Shown: positions 8,959-20,755 of the stretch, one piece after another
Position numbering within the stretch: position 1 is the first letter of the stretch
Layout of the letters: every line of letters starts with the position of its first letter
From: Nemertoderma westbladi
Lineage: Eukaryota; Xenacoelomorpha; Nemertodermatida; Nemertodermatidae
Direction: 5' to 3'
NCBI GenBank assembly: GCA_032718475.1
Contig: JAUCBJ010008354.1
Span: 124,001 to 188,000 of the forward strand
Length of the DNA: 64,000 nucleotides
The notes under the pieces: generated by a model
Seen by the model: only the letters and a program-made list of their open reading frames with translations
Told to the model about the DNA's origin: nothing
Database searches by the model: none
Translations under genes and position numbers: made by a program

Positions 8959-10155
8959 AGCAGGACGCGGGCCCCGAAGATCAACTGTCCCGTCTGTCAA
9001 CGAGGAACAAACTCTCGGAGTAAGATCGTCCAATGCGAGAGTTGTGACACATTTGTACATTTAAAATGTTACCGTAGGAAACGCAGTAATTTATTCTCCA
9101 CCAGAAACAATATTGAACCAAGTTTTCTCTGCAATAGCTGTATTTTTACCGAACTTCCCTTTCATGATACAATTTTAGAATCAGAAACCGACGATTCATT
9201 TCTCACATCGCCTCTGCAAACTCCAAGTGATGCTGAGAGTGAAACTTTTAATTTTTTTAAGAAAAAAGGTCTGCATTTTTTGCACTTAAATGCACGATCT
9301 CTGCTTCCAAAACTTTCCGAAATTCGTATTTTAATCAATAAATCCAACCCAGCAGTTTTAACAATCTCTGAAACTTGGCTCGATGATAGTGTTTCTGATG
9401 GAGAAATTTATATTGATAATTACGTAGTTTTACGTAAGGATAGGGACAGACACGGTGGTGGTGTCTGTACTTACATTCGATGTGATTTAGCTTTTAATCG
9501 TAGGGAAGATTTAGAGACTTGTGACGAAGTTTTACTGGTGGAACTTTTACTTCCTAAAACTAAACCTATTTTAATCGGTACTTTATATCGGCCCCCTAAA
9601 CAATCAGATTTTTTGCAAAATTTTGAAAATACAATTTTATGTAATCTTAGGTCAGACTGTGAAATATATTTCTTAGGTGATTTTAATATCTGTTACCATC
9701 ACAAAGCATCCCCCATCTGTAAACAGTACCAAAGTATTTTAAATTTGTTTGGTTTAAAACAAATTATCGAGATTCTACCAGAATTACCAGTAAAACTTCT
9801 ACTTTACTAGATCACATCCTTTGTAATAATACCGATATTATTTCTCAATCTGGGGTTTTACCTATAGGTCTAAGCGATCATTTTATAGTTTTTTGCACAA
9901 GAAAGACACAAAAATCTTTTTTCGGGGATCATAAAACAGTAACAGTTAGGTCTATGAAAAATTACAGCAAGGAACGCTTTTTAAGTTTGTTAGTTAATTC
10001 TGACTGGGAACCCTGTTTTAAGGCCGCTGACATTGACCTTGCGTACACTGTTTTTAAAGATATATTTTTAACGGCACTTAATACTGTAGCACCAATTAAA
10101 GAAATTCGTCTTAAACAACGCACTGAGCCCTGGATGACCTCGGGTATTCTTAGTA

Positions 10156-10160
10156 ATATC
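10156..10160. repeat. Target-site duplication of A, left (ATATC)
   Basis: ATATC precedes the TG end of the LTR and recurs directly after the right LTR at 26814-26818. Five bases is normal for BEL/Pao. Confidence 0.93.
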
Positions 10161-11396
10161 TGTTCGCGCTTTCAGACCTTTGGCAGTTTAACCCGCCAAA
10201 TTAGGATGTCTTCTAGATAATCAATCGCTTTTAGCCTCTGACAAGTATTTGATTCACTACACTAGTCGAAACCAATCTGTGCGCGATCATTCACCCGCTG
10301 GATATACCCGGGAGATTGGGTTCGACGGCTTAATCTTATTGCTATGTAAGCCTAATGTATTATTCGACTGACAGTATTATATAATCTCTGACAATATTAT
10401 TCACCTTCGGGGAATATTAACAGTTCCTTTAGGACGTGGCGCTCTATCTATATAAACAGAGTTATGACTTAAACTACTCACAACGATATGGCTTAGTTAT
10501 AATTCACATATATGGCGCATTCTTTAGGAAATGCTTCGTTATCAGTCTCACTCATACACAATGCTGCACAATACTGCACACTAATCTGCCGATCTTCACT
10601 GATTTTAGTCACATATAAAAGGAACACAGACCGACTCATGTAGGGTCTATCAAATAACATTAGATTCACTTCAAACCACTTTAACATAAGTCACAATCGT
10701 TATATGTAACCTGTCTCTCTTACCTTCTGTATATCAAGAATATTGGGTTTTCGGGGTTATTTATCGTTATTCCAAATATAATAATTCATCAACCATATTA
10801 TGAAGAACCGACAGTAAATAGCAGTATAACAATATAAAAGTATGCACAGGTATATTAGATTAGGTATGTTGCGTTGATTGAGTATGGGCCAGTTAACCAG
10901 TGTGGTTGGTTGGTTTGTTTGATAACGGATATATGTCCTTATAATTAAGCCTACTAGTGTTAGGCTAAAACAGAAAAGCACAAAATATTCCAAAGCCGCT
11001 CTCTCCTGGCTCAGGACAGAATGTAAACACTGCCCATAAATGCATTGCGTGATTTCTAGGAAATTTCTGTACAAGAGCCATAAAAATGCTCTGATTGGCT
11101 GACTGAACTGAGAGACGCCGTAGAACAAAGAAAATCGACACGTATGAATATCAGCTGTTAACCGTCGTCATAGTAACTACTGTTCAAGAGTAGCTATCAC
11201 CTTTTGCGTCACGGAATTGCCATAGAATCATCAACTATGCCTTCCACAGTACACATACGGAGGAAATAGCTCTTAGATCCTCTAAAAAACACCGATACAG
11301 CAATAATACGGTCTCTTACACCTATTAAATCAACTACAGAGTATTTTAATGTAAAAATAATAAAAATAACGGGGCAATTCAGCAAAGGCTTTTACA
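10161..11396 (-). repeat. 3' LTR of element A (subfamily 1)
   Basis: A 1,236-bp LTR reading TGTAAAAGCC...GCGCGAACA on the sense strand. It contains a small minus-strand reading of 123 codons (11128-10757) with hydrophobic segments and another of 64 codons (10687-10493). These are not treated as genes, because copies in C and D change them without respect for codons. A TATAAAAGGA word lies at 10614-10623 but in antisense orientation. Confidence 0.96.
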
Positions 11397-11410
11397 CCGC
11401 TCCCAGAAAA
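11397..11410 (-). promoter_or_regulatory. Polypurine tract of element A
   Basis: On the sense strand TTTTCTGGGAGCGG abuts the TG of the 3' LTR. The same 14 bases stand at the matching place in B and E, as expected for the plus-strand primer of reverse transcription. Confidence 0.75.
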
Positions 11411-11474
11411 TGGGATTTTCAGTCTATAAAATATAAAAATCACAGTTTCTAAAACCTAAAGATACTCTAAACAG

Positions 11475-13577
11475 TTAGTCTTTCTTACGCGGACGGCGTT
11501 TACGCAGTTTCTTGAGGCTAGCAAGAGTCCTTTTCTCTTTGGGGCGAGCCACTTTACGAGGAGGGCTGTAGCTCCTAGGCGAAGGGTGCAATACAATTGC
11601 ATCAGAAGGTGTAGGGTTATGATCGGTATACCCGCCGGTCGAAGTACCTGGTTGATTAATATCAACCTCAGTGGAGTGAGGTCTAACGGCCTTTAGAGCG
11701 CGTCTCAGGACAGCAGCTCCTACGGGTCCTTGACGGGTCGTCTGGACACTAGCGGTGGGTGGACCGTGAGTGGTGAGGAACTTTCTCGGTTTAATGGTTC
11801 TCTCCAGCTCGCGTTCTCGGGTTCGATATTCATATGGTCACCGAGATACTTCCTGTAGTTCAGGATGCGAGTTCACAAAGATGTCGCCATACTCAGGGTC
11901 CTGACGGATAAAATTGATCAGGTGATATGTGGTTATATCATTAGGGTTAACGTTTCTAAGGTATTTTCTGACAAACTTGGTGGAAATACACTCACCAACA
12001 CGCTTCATTAACTCGTAACTTGGTACGCGTGTTTTCTGTTCAATCGACGCGAATAGATAAGGATGGAACGCGTAAACTCCCTCGTAAGCTCGTCCAGAGT
12101 AATAGCGATGTCGGGATTCGCAATGTAAATCCGCGTTCGCTTCCCAAGCTCGGATGTATCGCAGGGTGATCATCTCGTCTACGCTCTCTAAATCGCGATT
12201 AAAGGGACAATTGTAACTTTCATGTCCTTTAAGTTGACAGTAGTGACATTGAGTCATAAATTGTGGGCAGACGGCAAAAATATGAGAGTTATTAAGCCTG
12301 CAATAAGCACAATATATTTCCATCATCGGTTGTTCGAGGAAATAGGAGCAAGGTACGCTCGAGTCTAGAGAGGTGAAGTGGTCTCTCGATGCGCATAATC
12401 GACAACGTTTTCGAGAAACGTAGTTGGCGTGTCGATAATCGTACGCTGTGAGACGTTGTGGACCTTGATACCACTCTATGACATAATCATTGTCACTGCT
12501 CCGGGAAGCTGTAGGCTGAATCGCTTCTGATTCCAAGCATACTGGTTCATCCTCCAGCTGTATAGACGAAGTGGGTGCGTCGGTCTCAGTAAGTGGACCC
12601 ACTGTCTGTATTTCCACGACAGAATAACCTGTAGGTATTCGGGGTCTTTGTATAACAGATGAATGTAAGTTCTGTATACAAACGTCTTGAAAAACGGCAA
12701 ATCCAGCGCTACTCAGTTTCTCCGCAGCTGAGTCTCTCAGACTGAGTTTGGTCAGCGCGCGGTCCTTGAACTGACTATCGACGTTACGGAACGGAGTCAG
12801 AAAGCGCCGGAAACATTCGAAACGTATGAACTTATTGTGTTCGTCTAACTTGGCGAGTTTAGTTCCAAGTATTAATGGATGAGCGCGTATGGTACGACTG
12901 CACACATCGGCTAGCCAACCAGCAAGTGCTGCGTTTTCAAAGATCGTGTATATAGCTAAGGACGGGCGAAGTGGAACACTCATAAAGCTATATACGGCAC
13001 CAGGCGCAGTTAATGGTCCATCAAAATATAAACGAGAGTAATGATCTCCATATACTTGCTGGTAATTGATAGGATTTCCAACTTTGAAATTCCATCCATA
13101 TTCTTGAAAGGCAAGATGTCCGATGGATGTCCGTTGTACCTTAGTAATGTCGCTGGGTGTATTGGCATACATAGTGCGAAAGAAACCTCGGCCTTCGGCC
13201 CAAGGAGCAATCAGCTGAGTATCAACGAAAGGGTATGGAATGTTTTCCATATTCCGGAAGTCCTTTTGGAGATCTCCATAAACAGCTGAGCCGATCTTTA
13301 GGATTCTTTCGTTAAACAACATTTCGAGCACAGGTTGGGGTAACATTGATCCATCAATACCCATGGCCGGTTTGCGCTCGGTGTCGGTGACGTAACGCTG
13401 CGCGAGCTCGAATTGTCCATGTCGAAGTTTCTTTTGTGTCTCCGTAAGGGTTTCAAAAGAATAATCAATCACATCGGAACACGCTCGAGTGAATACGTGG
13501 GTAGAATCGACAAACGCTTGTAAAGGTAGAGTATATCTCTCCCTGATACCAAGATCATCTTCTATTAATTCAGTCAT
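11475..13577 (-). pseudogene. ORF3: zinc-knuckle protein in envelope position
   Basis: I do not recognise the family. Without one in-frame TGA at 11838-11840 (579 codons, then about 120 more) the reading would give about 700 residues. There is no signal peptide and no clear membrane helix, so it is not a standard envelope. Residues 1-380 form a possibly globular region. Then come three cysteine-histidine motifs: CRLCASRDH...C from 392, CAYCRLNNSHIFAVC from 423 and CHYCQLKGHESYNC (exact CX2CX4HX4C) from 444. A conserved tyrosine-rich region follows (RHRYYSGRAYEGVYAF). After the TGA the frame stays open to TAA at 11475-11477 and ends in a strongly basic tail (KKLRKRRPRKKD). B and E have arginine codons where A has TGA, so a CGA-to-TGA change is likely. 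A second nucleic-acid-binding, nucleocapsid-like product, perhaps made from a spliced RNA, is my best guess. Confidence 0.75.
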
Positions 13578-15228
13578 ATCTGCTATACGAGTTCACCAAT
13601 ATTATAATGAGTTTATATATTTATTAGGCGAGCAGGCGTCGCTGCCTACTTCTCCCTTGCCCCCGGACAGTGTGAGATTCTCAGCGCCGATGTACCGCTG
13701 TCGCTGTACTTTCGCCAACGACATAGCCGTACAACGACAACGATAACCGGCACAAGTCACTCCACTGTCCGTCCCAAAGGCTTAGATGTACTTCAGGTTT
13801 TCCTTGGAGAGTTAGGTTACTTTCACGATTGCGACTAGCTACTGTAAACACACTTTAGCAGTAACATTCACCTATAAACTCACAAATACCACACAACTGG
13901 TCACAACTACGCACATTCGGGCCATTTGTCCGTTAGTCAATGCCTTCCAGAATGTCACTGTATTATTATGTATCCTTGGATACTAGCAGTGCGCTATTTA
14001 TTCCCTATGCTATTCATTGGGACAAGCTTTCTATTGTTCTTTTAACTCAATTCTAATTCTAGCGTGGTTGTTGCTATGGTGACATTATGTAAAGCTAGCG
14101 GTAGAGTTAGGGTAATTCCCATGCATACAGATCTGGGATGTTATTTAATAGTAATTCTTTAATAGTCAATGTCCTGTTTGATACATGACTTTATGAATTT
14201 TATCGGCTATTGACTATGTTTGGGAGACTTTCGCACACTCATACGCATAATAAGATAAATCTCCGCTCCCTTGATCTATTAATTAATGGAATTTTGGGAA
14301 TGTTATAAATTGCGTAAAAATGGCAATTTATTAAATTCATTAAAAGGCATGAATTTAAATTTATTCCCTGAAATTTTATTATTTGATAATTAAATGGACA
14401 TATTTTGATTCTAGAACATGTCTGGGGACACAAGATCCTTAATTCTATGAAAATTGTCCTTTTAAGAATATCGGTAAATGCTACGATATCTTAATTGACT
14501 AGAATTGTTGAAGGATCTGAATTTTACAGATTTTGATTTATTGGATTTGCAAATATTAAATAATTAATATTTGAGATGGGCACCGATTTATTCCAGAACT
14601 TGTCTGGGGACGTTAACCACTGATTCTAGAATTTGTCTTTCAAGTATATCGGTGGGTGCCGCGATATCTTAATCGACTAGAATTACAGATGGTCAAAGGG
14701 TTTAACAGATTTATTTTGCGTTATACGCTACTGTTAAAGGGACATCACGCTACTATATGTATTATTTAATATACGGTATGAGAGCAATATCGCACGAAGC
14801 AATGTCAGTGTGAAGAGGCAAGTCGTTTCCAAGGTCTACCCAGAGCTTGGTTTAGCCGAGACACGAGGATCTGAACTTTGCATTCCTAATACTCTGCCTA
14901 CCAATAATACTTGAATATAGTAGTGGCTTTATTGTACTTTAATAAGTACGGACATTTCATCTTACGGTAGTTACGTATTTATAATATAATACGGACAGTA
15001 AGGAAAGAGAAAAACACTTGTTTCTCACCGTCACACTAAATATAATATAAGTAATTACGTACGCAATAAACACGAACATATTGCACTATTCTACTAAATA
15101 ATCGCTAAATAATATTCTACTAAATTAAATAAAACGATTATAATAAAATTACATAGTAATACATACATAAATATAAAAATAATAAAATAATATAAAATAA
15201 TAGAGTCACACGCCCACTCCGAACGATA
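13578..15228 (-). other. Conserved non-coding module between pol and ORF3 (A)
   Basis: No ORF of note in 1.65 kb, yet the sequence is closely kept in B (30249-31900) and E (41284-42910). About 14800-14980 is almost identical between A and B. It includes an internal imperfect tandem duplication: the block with TCCCCAGACA(T/A)G, CTAGAAT, ATCGG and GATATCTTAAT(T/C) words occurs twice (about 14400-14510 and 14590-14690). Just before the ORF3 ATG the sense strand reads TATAGCAG, a possible splice acceptor. Roles in splicing, export or packaging are inference. Confidence 0.6.
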
Positions 15229-18200
15229 TTAAGTTGGGGAGTCCCTAGATGTCGGTTGGATTAGGGAAGTGGTCGTGGGAAGAGTTTCTTGCCTTCCATA
15301 GTTTCCGGAGAGCTCTCTGTCTCTTTCCAGTAAACATAAACGACCCACTGGGCGGTTGAGCTGTTGAGTCTCAAAGACTATCCCTGGTTTCTTAAAGTTA
15401 CGCCGCATGACGACGAGCTCTACTGATCGCACCAAACCATCGCTCGAGATATGAGTCTCGATGATACGTCCTGTTTGCCATCGCTTACGTGGGAGATCGG
15501 GGTCCACAATAAGCACCATGTCTCCAGCGCTGACGTTTTCTTGCTGCGCAAACCACTTAGTTCGAAGTTGTAGAGTGGGCAGGTAATATTTCTCGAAATG
15601 GTCAGCGAAACGACGGGATAGCAACTGCATAAGTTGCCAGGTTCGACGGCAGTACTCGTCTCCGTCTGTGATCTCCGATCGTGGGAGCATGGCTACGGGT
15701 TTCTTCAGTAGAAAGTGCGCGGGTGTTAGCGCTTCCAGGGAATCAGGACTTGAAGAGACTGGCATAAGCGGTCTTTCGTTGAGATAGGCGGCGATTTCCT
15801 CCATTAACGTCCGCAATAGTTCGTCGGTGAGATAAGCGCGACAAGGTACAATAAAGTGGAACGCAGTCTTCACGCTCCTAATCAATCTCTCCCAACTTCC
15901 TCCCCACCAAGGGGCGTCGGCGGCATTGAAGGTCCAGCTAGACGCTGTTATCTTTAGCTGATCGTCCACCTGTCTTTTGTTCCAGTCCTTTACGTAAGCT
16001 TGAATTTCGTTGTTGGCGCCAATGAAGTTCGTTCCCTTATCCGATCTCATCGTGTTACTGGTTCCGAAGCGAGCGATCTGTCGTCGTAAACTCAACACGA
16101 AGCTGTTGGTGGATAGATCGTTTACCATATCGAGATGGATAGCTCTACAAGTCATACAAACGAAGATGACACACCATCTCTTGACTATAGTCCGGGCACG
16201 ATATACTTCAATAGGGCCAAATAAATCCACACCGGTATTAGTAAAGGGTGGTTCATAGAAGCTTACTCTTTCCCTAGGTAATTCTGCCTCTCGCTGTGTC
16301 AAAGGCCTACTGAATGCTTTCCTACAGGGTATGCAGTTCCTAAGGACTTGGTTCAGAGCCCTACGGGGTTTATAAAAATAGTAGCGAGTTCGAATTTCGC
16401 TCAGAACTCGTTCTCTTCCAGCATGATACAGTTTGCTATGAACATCTACAATCATCTTGATTTGTATGTCAAGATTTCTAATGAGTATGGGAAACTTAGT
16501 GTCAAAGGATAATGGGGCGTTGGTAAGCCTGCCTCCAACACGTATTAACCCATCTATCATGGTACTAGAGAAGCGATCCCTTAAGCGCATCTGCGGATTT
16601 CTTAACAACAGGAAATACTTATCGGGATCCTCATAGCATTGTAGGAGTCTCAGCATCTGTTTGTTGGTTTCATCATGCTCCTGGTAACTGATCTTCTCCT
16701 TTAGAAACCTGTCGGATATCTTGTATTTGGGAAGATCTTTAACAACATGGACTCGTGCAGATGTTGATGGAGCATCATCACTATTGGTCTTTGTCCCGGA
16801 GTAACGATGATGAAAACATCGTTTTAAATAGGTGACGGCTTTACAGAGCCGATTCCAGGAACTGTAATGACGTATCACTCTCTGCAGGAGAGGTGAGAGT
16901 CCTTGCGAAATATCTGGTATTCCAGATTTCCAATCCTTGTCACGGATTTCTAAGACTTCTTTATCTGTGGCGGTGGGTTTCTGATCCAAAGCATCCTCTC
17001 CGGAAGTAAATAATACAGATAGATCAACCGCAGGTTTAAACAACTTCGATTTACTCGCTCGAGTTTTGGGTTTAACTTTCTCCGCTCCCTTGGCCTGTCT
17101 GATCTCTGCTGTTGTGAGATGGGGAGGCCATTCTTCTTCTTCTCTGTAGAGAAAGTCGGGTCCACCTAACCATTCGGGAGTATTTACCAATTCCTTTGGA
17201 GTCGCTCCTCGGGAAGCGATGTCTGCTGGATTAATCGTTCCGGGGCAATGTCTCCATTGATCCATCGTCGTGCGACTAAGTATGATGGCTACTCTGTTGG
17301 TAATGAAGACGCTGAACTGACAGACTTCATTGGTTATATACTCTAACACGAGTAAAGCGTCAGTCCAATAGACAGTTTTATCTAATGGATAGTCAATCTG
17401 TTCTGTTACATTCCGGCCGATGGCTGTAGCGTATAGAGCCGCTTTTAACTCCGCTCGAGGAACTTTCAACTTGTTGTTGATTAATGCCTTAGAAGTAACC
17501 AAGGCGACTTTGATTCCATCCGGAGTTTCCACTCTTAGATAGGCTACTATACCTATTCCCATATCGCTGGCGTCTCCAAACACATGGAGTTGATAGGAAT
17601 ACATAGGGAGAACATGACCAAAATATGAACGGGAAATTATAAAATCCTCGATAGCCGGCAGAGAATCTTCCCATTTCATCCACTTCTTTAATAATTCTCC
17701 CTTAAGTGGATCGTCCCATGAGTGGTTTTCAAGCCACATTTGTTGTACCAAACTACGAGCAATCAATATAACTGGGCTAATAAATCCCAATGGATCGAAA
17801 TAAGTGCTCAGTATACTTAAGCAAATCCGTTTGGTTCGAACTGGATTATCTCGCTGTTTTAGCTGGAAAAACAGGATATCTCGCTCTGTGTCCCACTTTA
17901 AGCCGAGTGTCTTGGTTTCTGGCAGATCATCTTTGATCAAATCTAGATCTTTCGCCCCTCGATCTTCCGCAGGGATCGACTCCAGAAACTCACGGGAGTT
18001 GCTGGTGAATTTCGTTAATCGAAACCCACCTCTTTTTAAGCACTCTACCGTTCCTTTAGCGACCTCAATGGCTTCCTCAACTGATGGGAGGGACTTCAGA
18101 TTATCGTCCATATATATGTCTCGCTTGATGTTGTCGATCACTTCCTTAGAGAATGCCTCTCGGTTGTCCTCTGCAGTGGTACGCACTACCGAACAGGTGT

Positions 18201-18858
18201 TGGAAGGGCTTGAGATTATCCCAAAGGCCTGGATGGTCATCCAGTACTCCACCGGTTTCTGGTTGAGGTCTCCTTCGGGCCACCACAGAAATCGTAGACT
18301 ATCTCGATCCCTATCTAACACCTTGACTTGTAAGAACATGCCTTCTATATCGGAGGCGAAAGCAATCGAATATTGTCTCAATCTTAAAAGAATTCCCAAC
18401 AAAGATTGAAGTAAGTTGGGTCCGGGTAACAATTCAGAGTTAAGGGATTGACCCATGTAAAGAGCGGAGCCATCAAACACTACTCTCACTTCATGTGGTT
18501 TACCGGGTTTAGGAACGTAATGGTGAGTTAAGTAATACGTTCTTTCAGTCACAGGTGTTTCTTCCGGTACTCTCTCCGCGTATCCCTTACTAATAAATTT
18601 CTCCAGCTATGTTTGATACATTTCTTTAGCTGAAGAATTAGCCGTAAGGCGTCGATGGAGTTGCGCGATTCTTTTTTCCGCCAAGGGTCTGTTATTGATG
18701 AACTTCGGTTCTCTCTTGCGGAAAGGTAGACCGACTTCATACCTACCTTGATCTTTGAGGAAACGCGTAGTTGTTTCTTGGATCTGCTTGGCCCTTTCCT
18801 CTTCCACCGATAAGGCTTTATCGTAGGAATTGGGCTCTACCGCCTCTTGCGTAAAGAA
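15229..18858 (-). pseudogene. pol: BEL/Pao pol: RT, RNase H, integrase (A)
   Basis: Continues in the same frame as the protease after TGA 18859-18861, with a second stop (TAG 18607-18609). From 18552 the frame is open for 1,107 codons. RT: VRVVFDGSA, SDIEGMFLQV, and the catalytic box YMDD at 18103-18114. RNase H: HVFGDASDMGIG, then KVPRAELKAA, TDALLVLEYI and NPADIASRG. Integrase: a zinc-binding H-H-C-C region (HAGRERVL...CIPCRKAF), core aspartates in GVDLFGP (near 16220) and SDKGTNF (near 16040), and glutamate in GGSWERL (near 15895). The C-terminal domain (GDMVLIVD, GRIIETHI) is the BEL-specific tail. All catalytic residues are present, so only the stops and the upstream frameshift disable this copy. 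Confidence 0.93.
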
Positions 18859-20755
18859 TCATACGGCATGTTCATCTCGAGTCTTGGCATTGCAACGCTC
18901 AATGACGTCATTTAACTCGTCGTTATAAGCTTCTCGTTCAGATGGATAAAGAAGTTGACATAAGTTCACTTGGTTTTGCCAAGCCTCGTTTTCCTTAAGG
19001 AGATCGATGGTATTCTCCTCATCAAAAAGCTGGTGAACGTCGTCGTTATCTGAGGAGTATGGAGTTCCCTCAGTTAAATCGTCTCCCTCACTAGTATCAT
19101 CTTCCCATTCACTCACCTGGCAGACGCGCTCTTGCGGTAGTCTTTCTCTGAGTGTTCTACGGGAAGGGCCAGTAAAGTACCAACCTACTCTAGTTCTTAC
19201 CGCATAGGTCTGTAGTGGCTGCGGTTGAGCAGGCCGTTTCTCTAATGTCTCCAGCGCCTCATGCGCGTTTTGGCCGATGAGTATTTGCACTCCAGGATAA
19301 TCAGTCTGGAATCGAGGTATGTTAAGATGTTGGATGCTCTCATCCTCGTCCCAATTATAAAGGTCTGCTTGAGTAGTAGCGAAGTTCTTTATAGCCACCA
19401 TTTTCACTGACCTTATGCTATGTTCTCCTAGTTCGTCCTGGGGGGTGGACAACACGCCTACATAATAATCCGCTGTTACTGTAGATTTCCAAACTTGCAT
19501 AATGCCGGACATGTTTAGCTTAGTTCGGAACTTGGGTTGTCCAGCAAATATGTCTTCGGCTAGCTCTTTGTCGATGAATGTTCCTGTACTACCGGAGTCA
19601 AGGAGGGCGTTCACTACATAACTCCGTTTAGGTCCGTGAACCCTTACCTGCACCACAGGAAACTCTCGGATCCCTACATTGGAAGATGGCTCTTTCCAAG
19701 ATGGTTGTCGATCAGGAGTAGTTAGAGTGAGGTCGCTGTCTGTATCTTTTTCATATGTGAGTGCTCGATACACTGCGGTATTTATCATGTAACAGGATTC
19801 GTTTTCGTCGGAGAACTCGTCCGTATAGAATCCTTCCATCTCAGATTGATCAGTGTCGTTCACATCACTGAATTGGACATGTAGTTCGGAATCACTTACC
19901 TGATTCGGACTATTTCGCTCGAATTCAGCGTGCAACAAGATATGATGTTTCGCACCACACTTTGCACACCTTATGTCAGAGTAACAGGTTCGCCGTTGGT
20001 GTCCTTGTCTGAGGCAATTATAACATAACCGCTTATCCCACATGACTTCTCGTCTCTCCGTTAATGATTTCTTCAGGAATTCATCACACATATTCAAACG
20101 GTGGGTCCCGTCACATAGCGCACATTTCGGTTTGATGTTACTTACCTTATTTTGGGTAACATTGTGCACTCTCGTTCTTTCTTCGGGCTTTCTCACCTGA
20201 ATTCTCTTGGGAGACGTAGGAGGAGTTTTTCTTACCTGTTCTCTCTTGTCATTGGATCGAGACTTAAATTTACTTCCCTGTTCGTTAGGTGTTTTATTGA
20301 CATAATAAGATCTTTCAGTGTCTTTCCCGCTATCCTCCCCTTGGGAAGCTTGGCTTTCGCCGTCGTCGGTATAACACACTGGTGTTACCTTTCTTCTGGA
20401 GACGGGTTTCTCACTTACCTTGTTCTCCGATGTCTTCTCTCTGGACTGCTTTATGAGCTGTAATTTCACTTCGCCATCCAAGAATGTCATGAGATCAGTC
20501 ATGGTAGGGTCTCGTTGTTGTTGTTCCATCATGTATAACACTTTCTTGTCCCAGCGTGTACCTACTCCACCCTTCGGTAAAGTAGAAGCCACTGCTCTAA
20601 TAACCATAGCACTCTGATACTCATGAGACTTACCTAGCCAATCTAATTGTCTGCAGATCTCCTGAATTTCATTGGAAAACTCTATAATCCCGTTGCTAAT
20701 AAACTTTCGGGGCGCTACCAACTTTGCATACAAATACCCAGCTATGTTATTCCTA
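18859..20755 (-). pseudogene. pol: Gag C-terminus, zinc knuckles and aspartic protease (A)
   Basis: In-frame continuation of gag after a 5-nt deletion near 20755 (copy C has CAGGT there and reads straight through). It carries knuckle-like motifs CALCDGTHRLNMC (near 20110) and CYNCLRQGHQRRTC (near 20005), then CAKCGAKHH. The retropepsin-like protease has its active site in ALLDSGSTGTFID (DSG at 19591-19599) and a C-terminal region VQILIGQNAHE. An acidic linker (SSDNDD near 19040) precedes the RT; the shared deletion in B, C and E starts at this linker. The frame stops at TGA 18859-18861, where the next codons continue the polyprotein sense. Confidence 0.9.

Larger units (their letters stand above)
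8564..10160 (+). mobile_element. CR1-like LINE, 5' piece
   Basis: The piece covers a short 5' region and most of the first two-thirds of the ORF. The exact left boundary is uncertain by about 40 bp (8525-8564). It is interrupted at 10160 by element A after the 5-bp target ATATC and resumes at 26819. The 3' end of the LINE is not in the window, so its own target duplication cannot be read. Confidence 0.85.
8650..10160 (+). pseudogene. LINE ORF: 2A, PHD finger, endonuclease
   Basis: The ORF starts MSPLLISTVLIVLGRFVVA, a hydrophobic signal-like N-terminus. Residues 89-103 carry LLSLAGDIETNPGP, the ribosome-skipping 2A motif known from some CR1/L2/Crack-type LINEs and picornaviruses. Next comes a PHD-type zinc finger (CPVC at 113, CESCDTFVHLKC, then CNSC near 160). 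The apurinic endonuclease domain begins near residue 209 (LHFLHLNARSL), with SETWLDD, GGGVCTYIR and LIGTLYRPP motifs and LGDFNI. Near 9775 a frameshift ends the first frame at 9810; the reading continues in another frame through LLDHILCNN and GLSDHFIVF (the conserved SDH motif) to the element A insertion at 10160. The LINE was therefore broken by at least one indel as well as by LTR insertions. Confidence 0.88.

Noticed and set aside
10493-10687. 64-codon LTR reading MLKWFEVNLML..., also in C and D
   Set aside because: Most base changes between C and D alter the residue (for example cgg to cag and tgg, and act gat aac to tct gtt aaa), so there is no sign of protein selection.
10757-11128. 123-codon hydrophobic reading in the LTR (repeated at 26174-26545)
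   Set aside because: It is identical in both LTRs of A only because the LTRs are. In C the frame is changed after the shared middle part, and subfamily 2 LTRs do not keep it.
14800-14900. Possible tRNA-like or Pol III box sequence in the non-coding module
   Set aside because: GTTCAGATCC resembles a B box, but the A-box-like word is only about 20 bp upstream, too close, and no cloverleaf can be drawn.
15229-18552. Pol of A as an intact functional gene
   Set aside because: All catalytic residues are present, but the long frame lacks its natural start: the same frame continues upstream through two stops into the protease.
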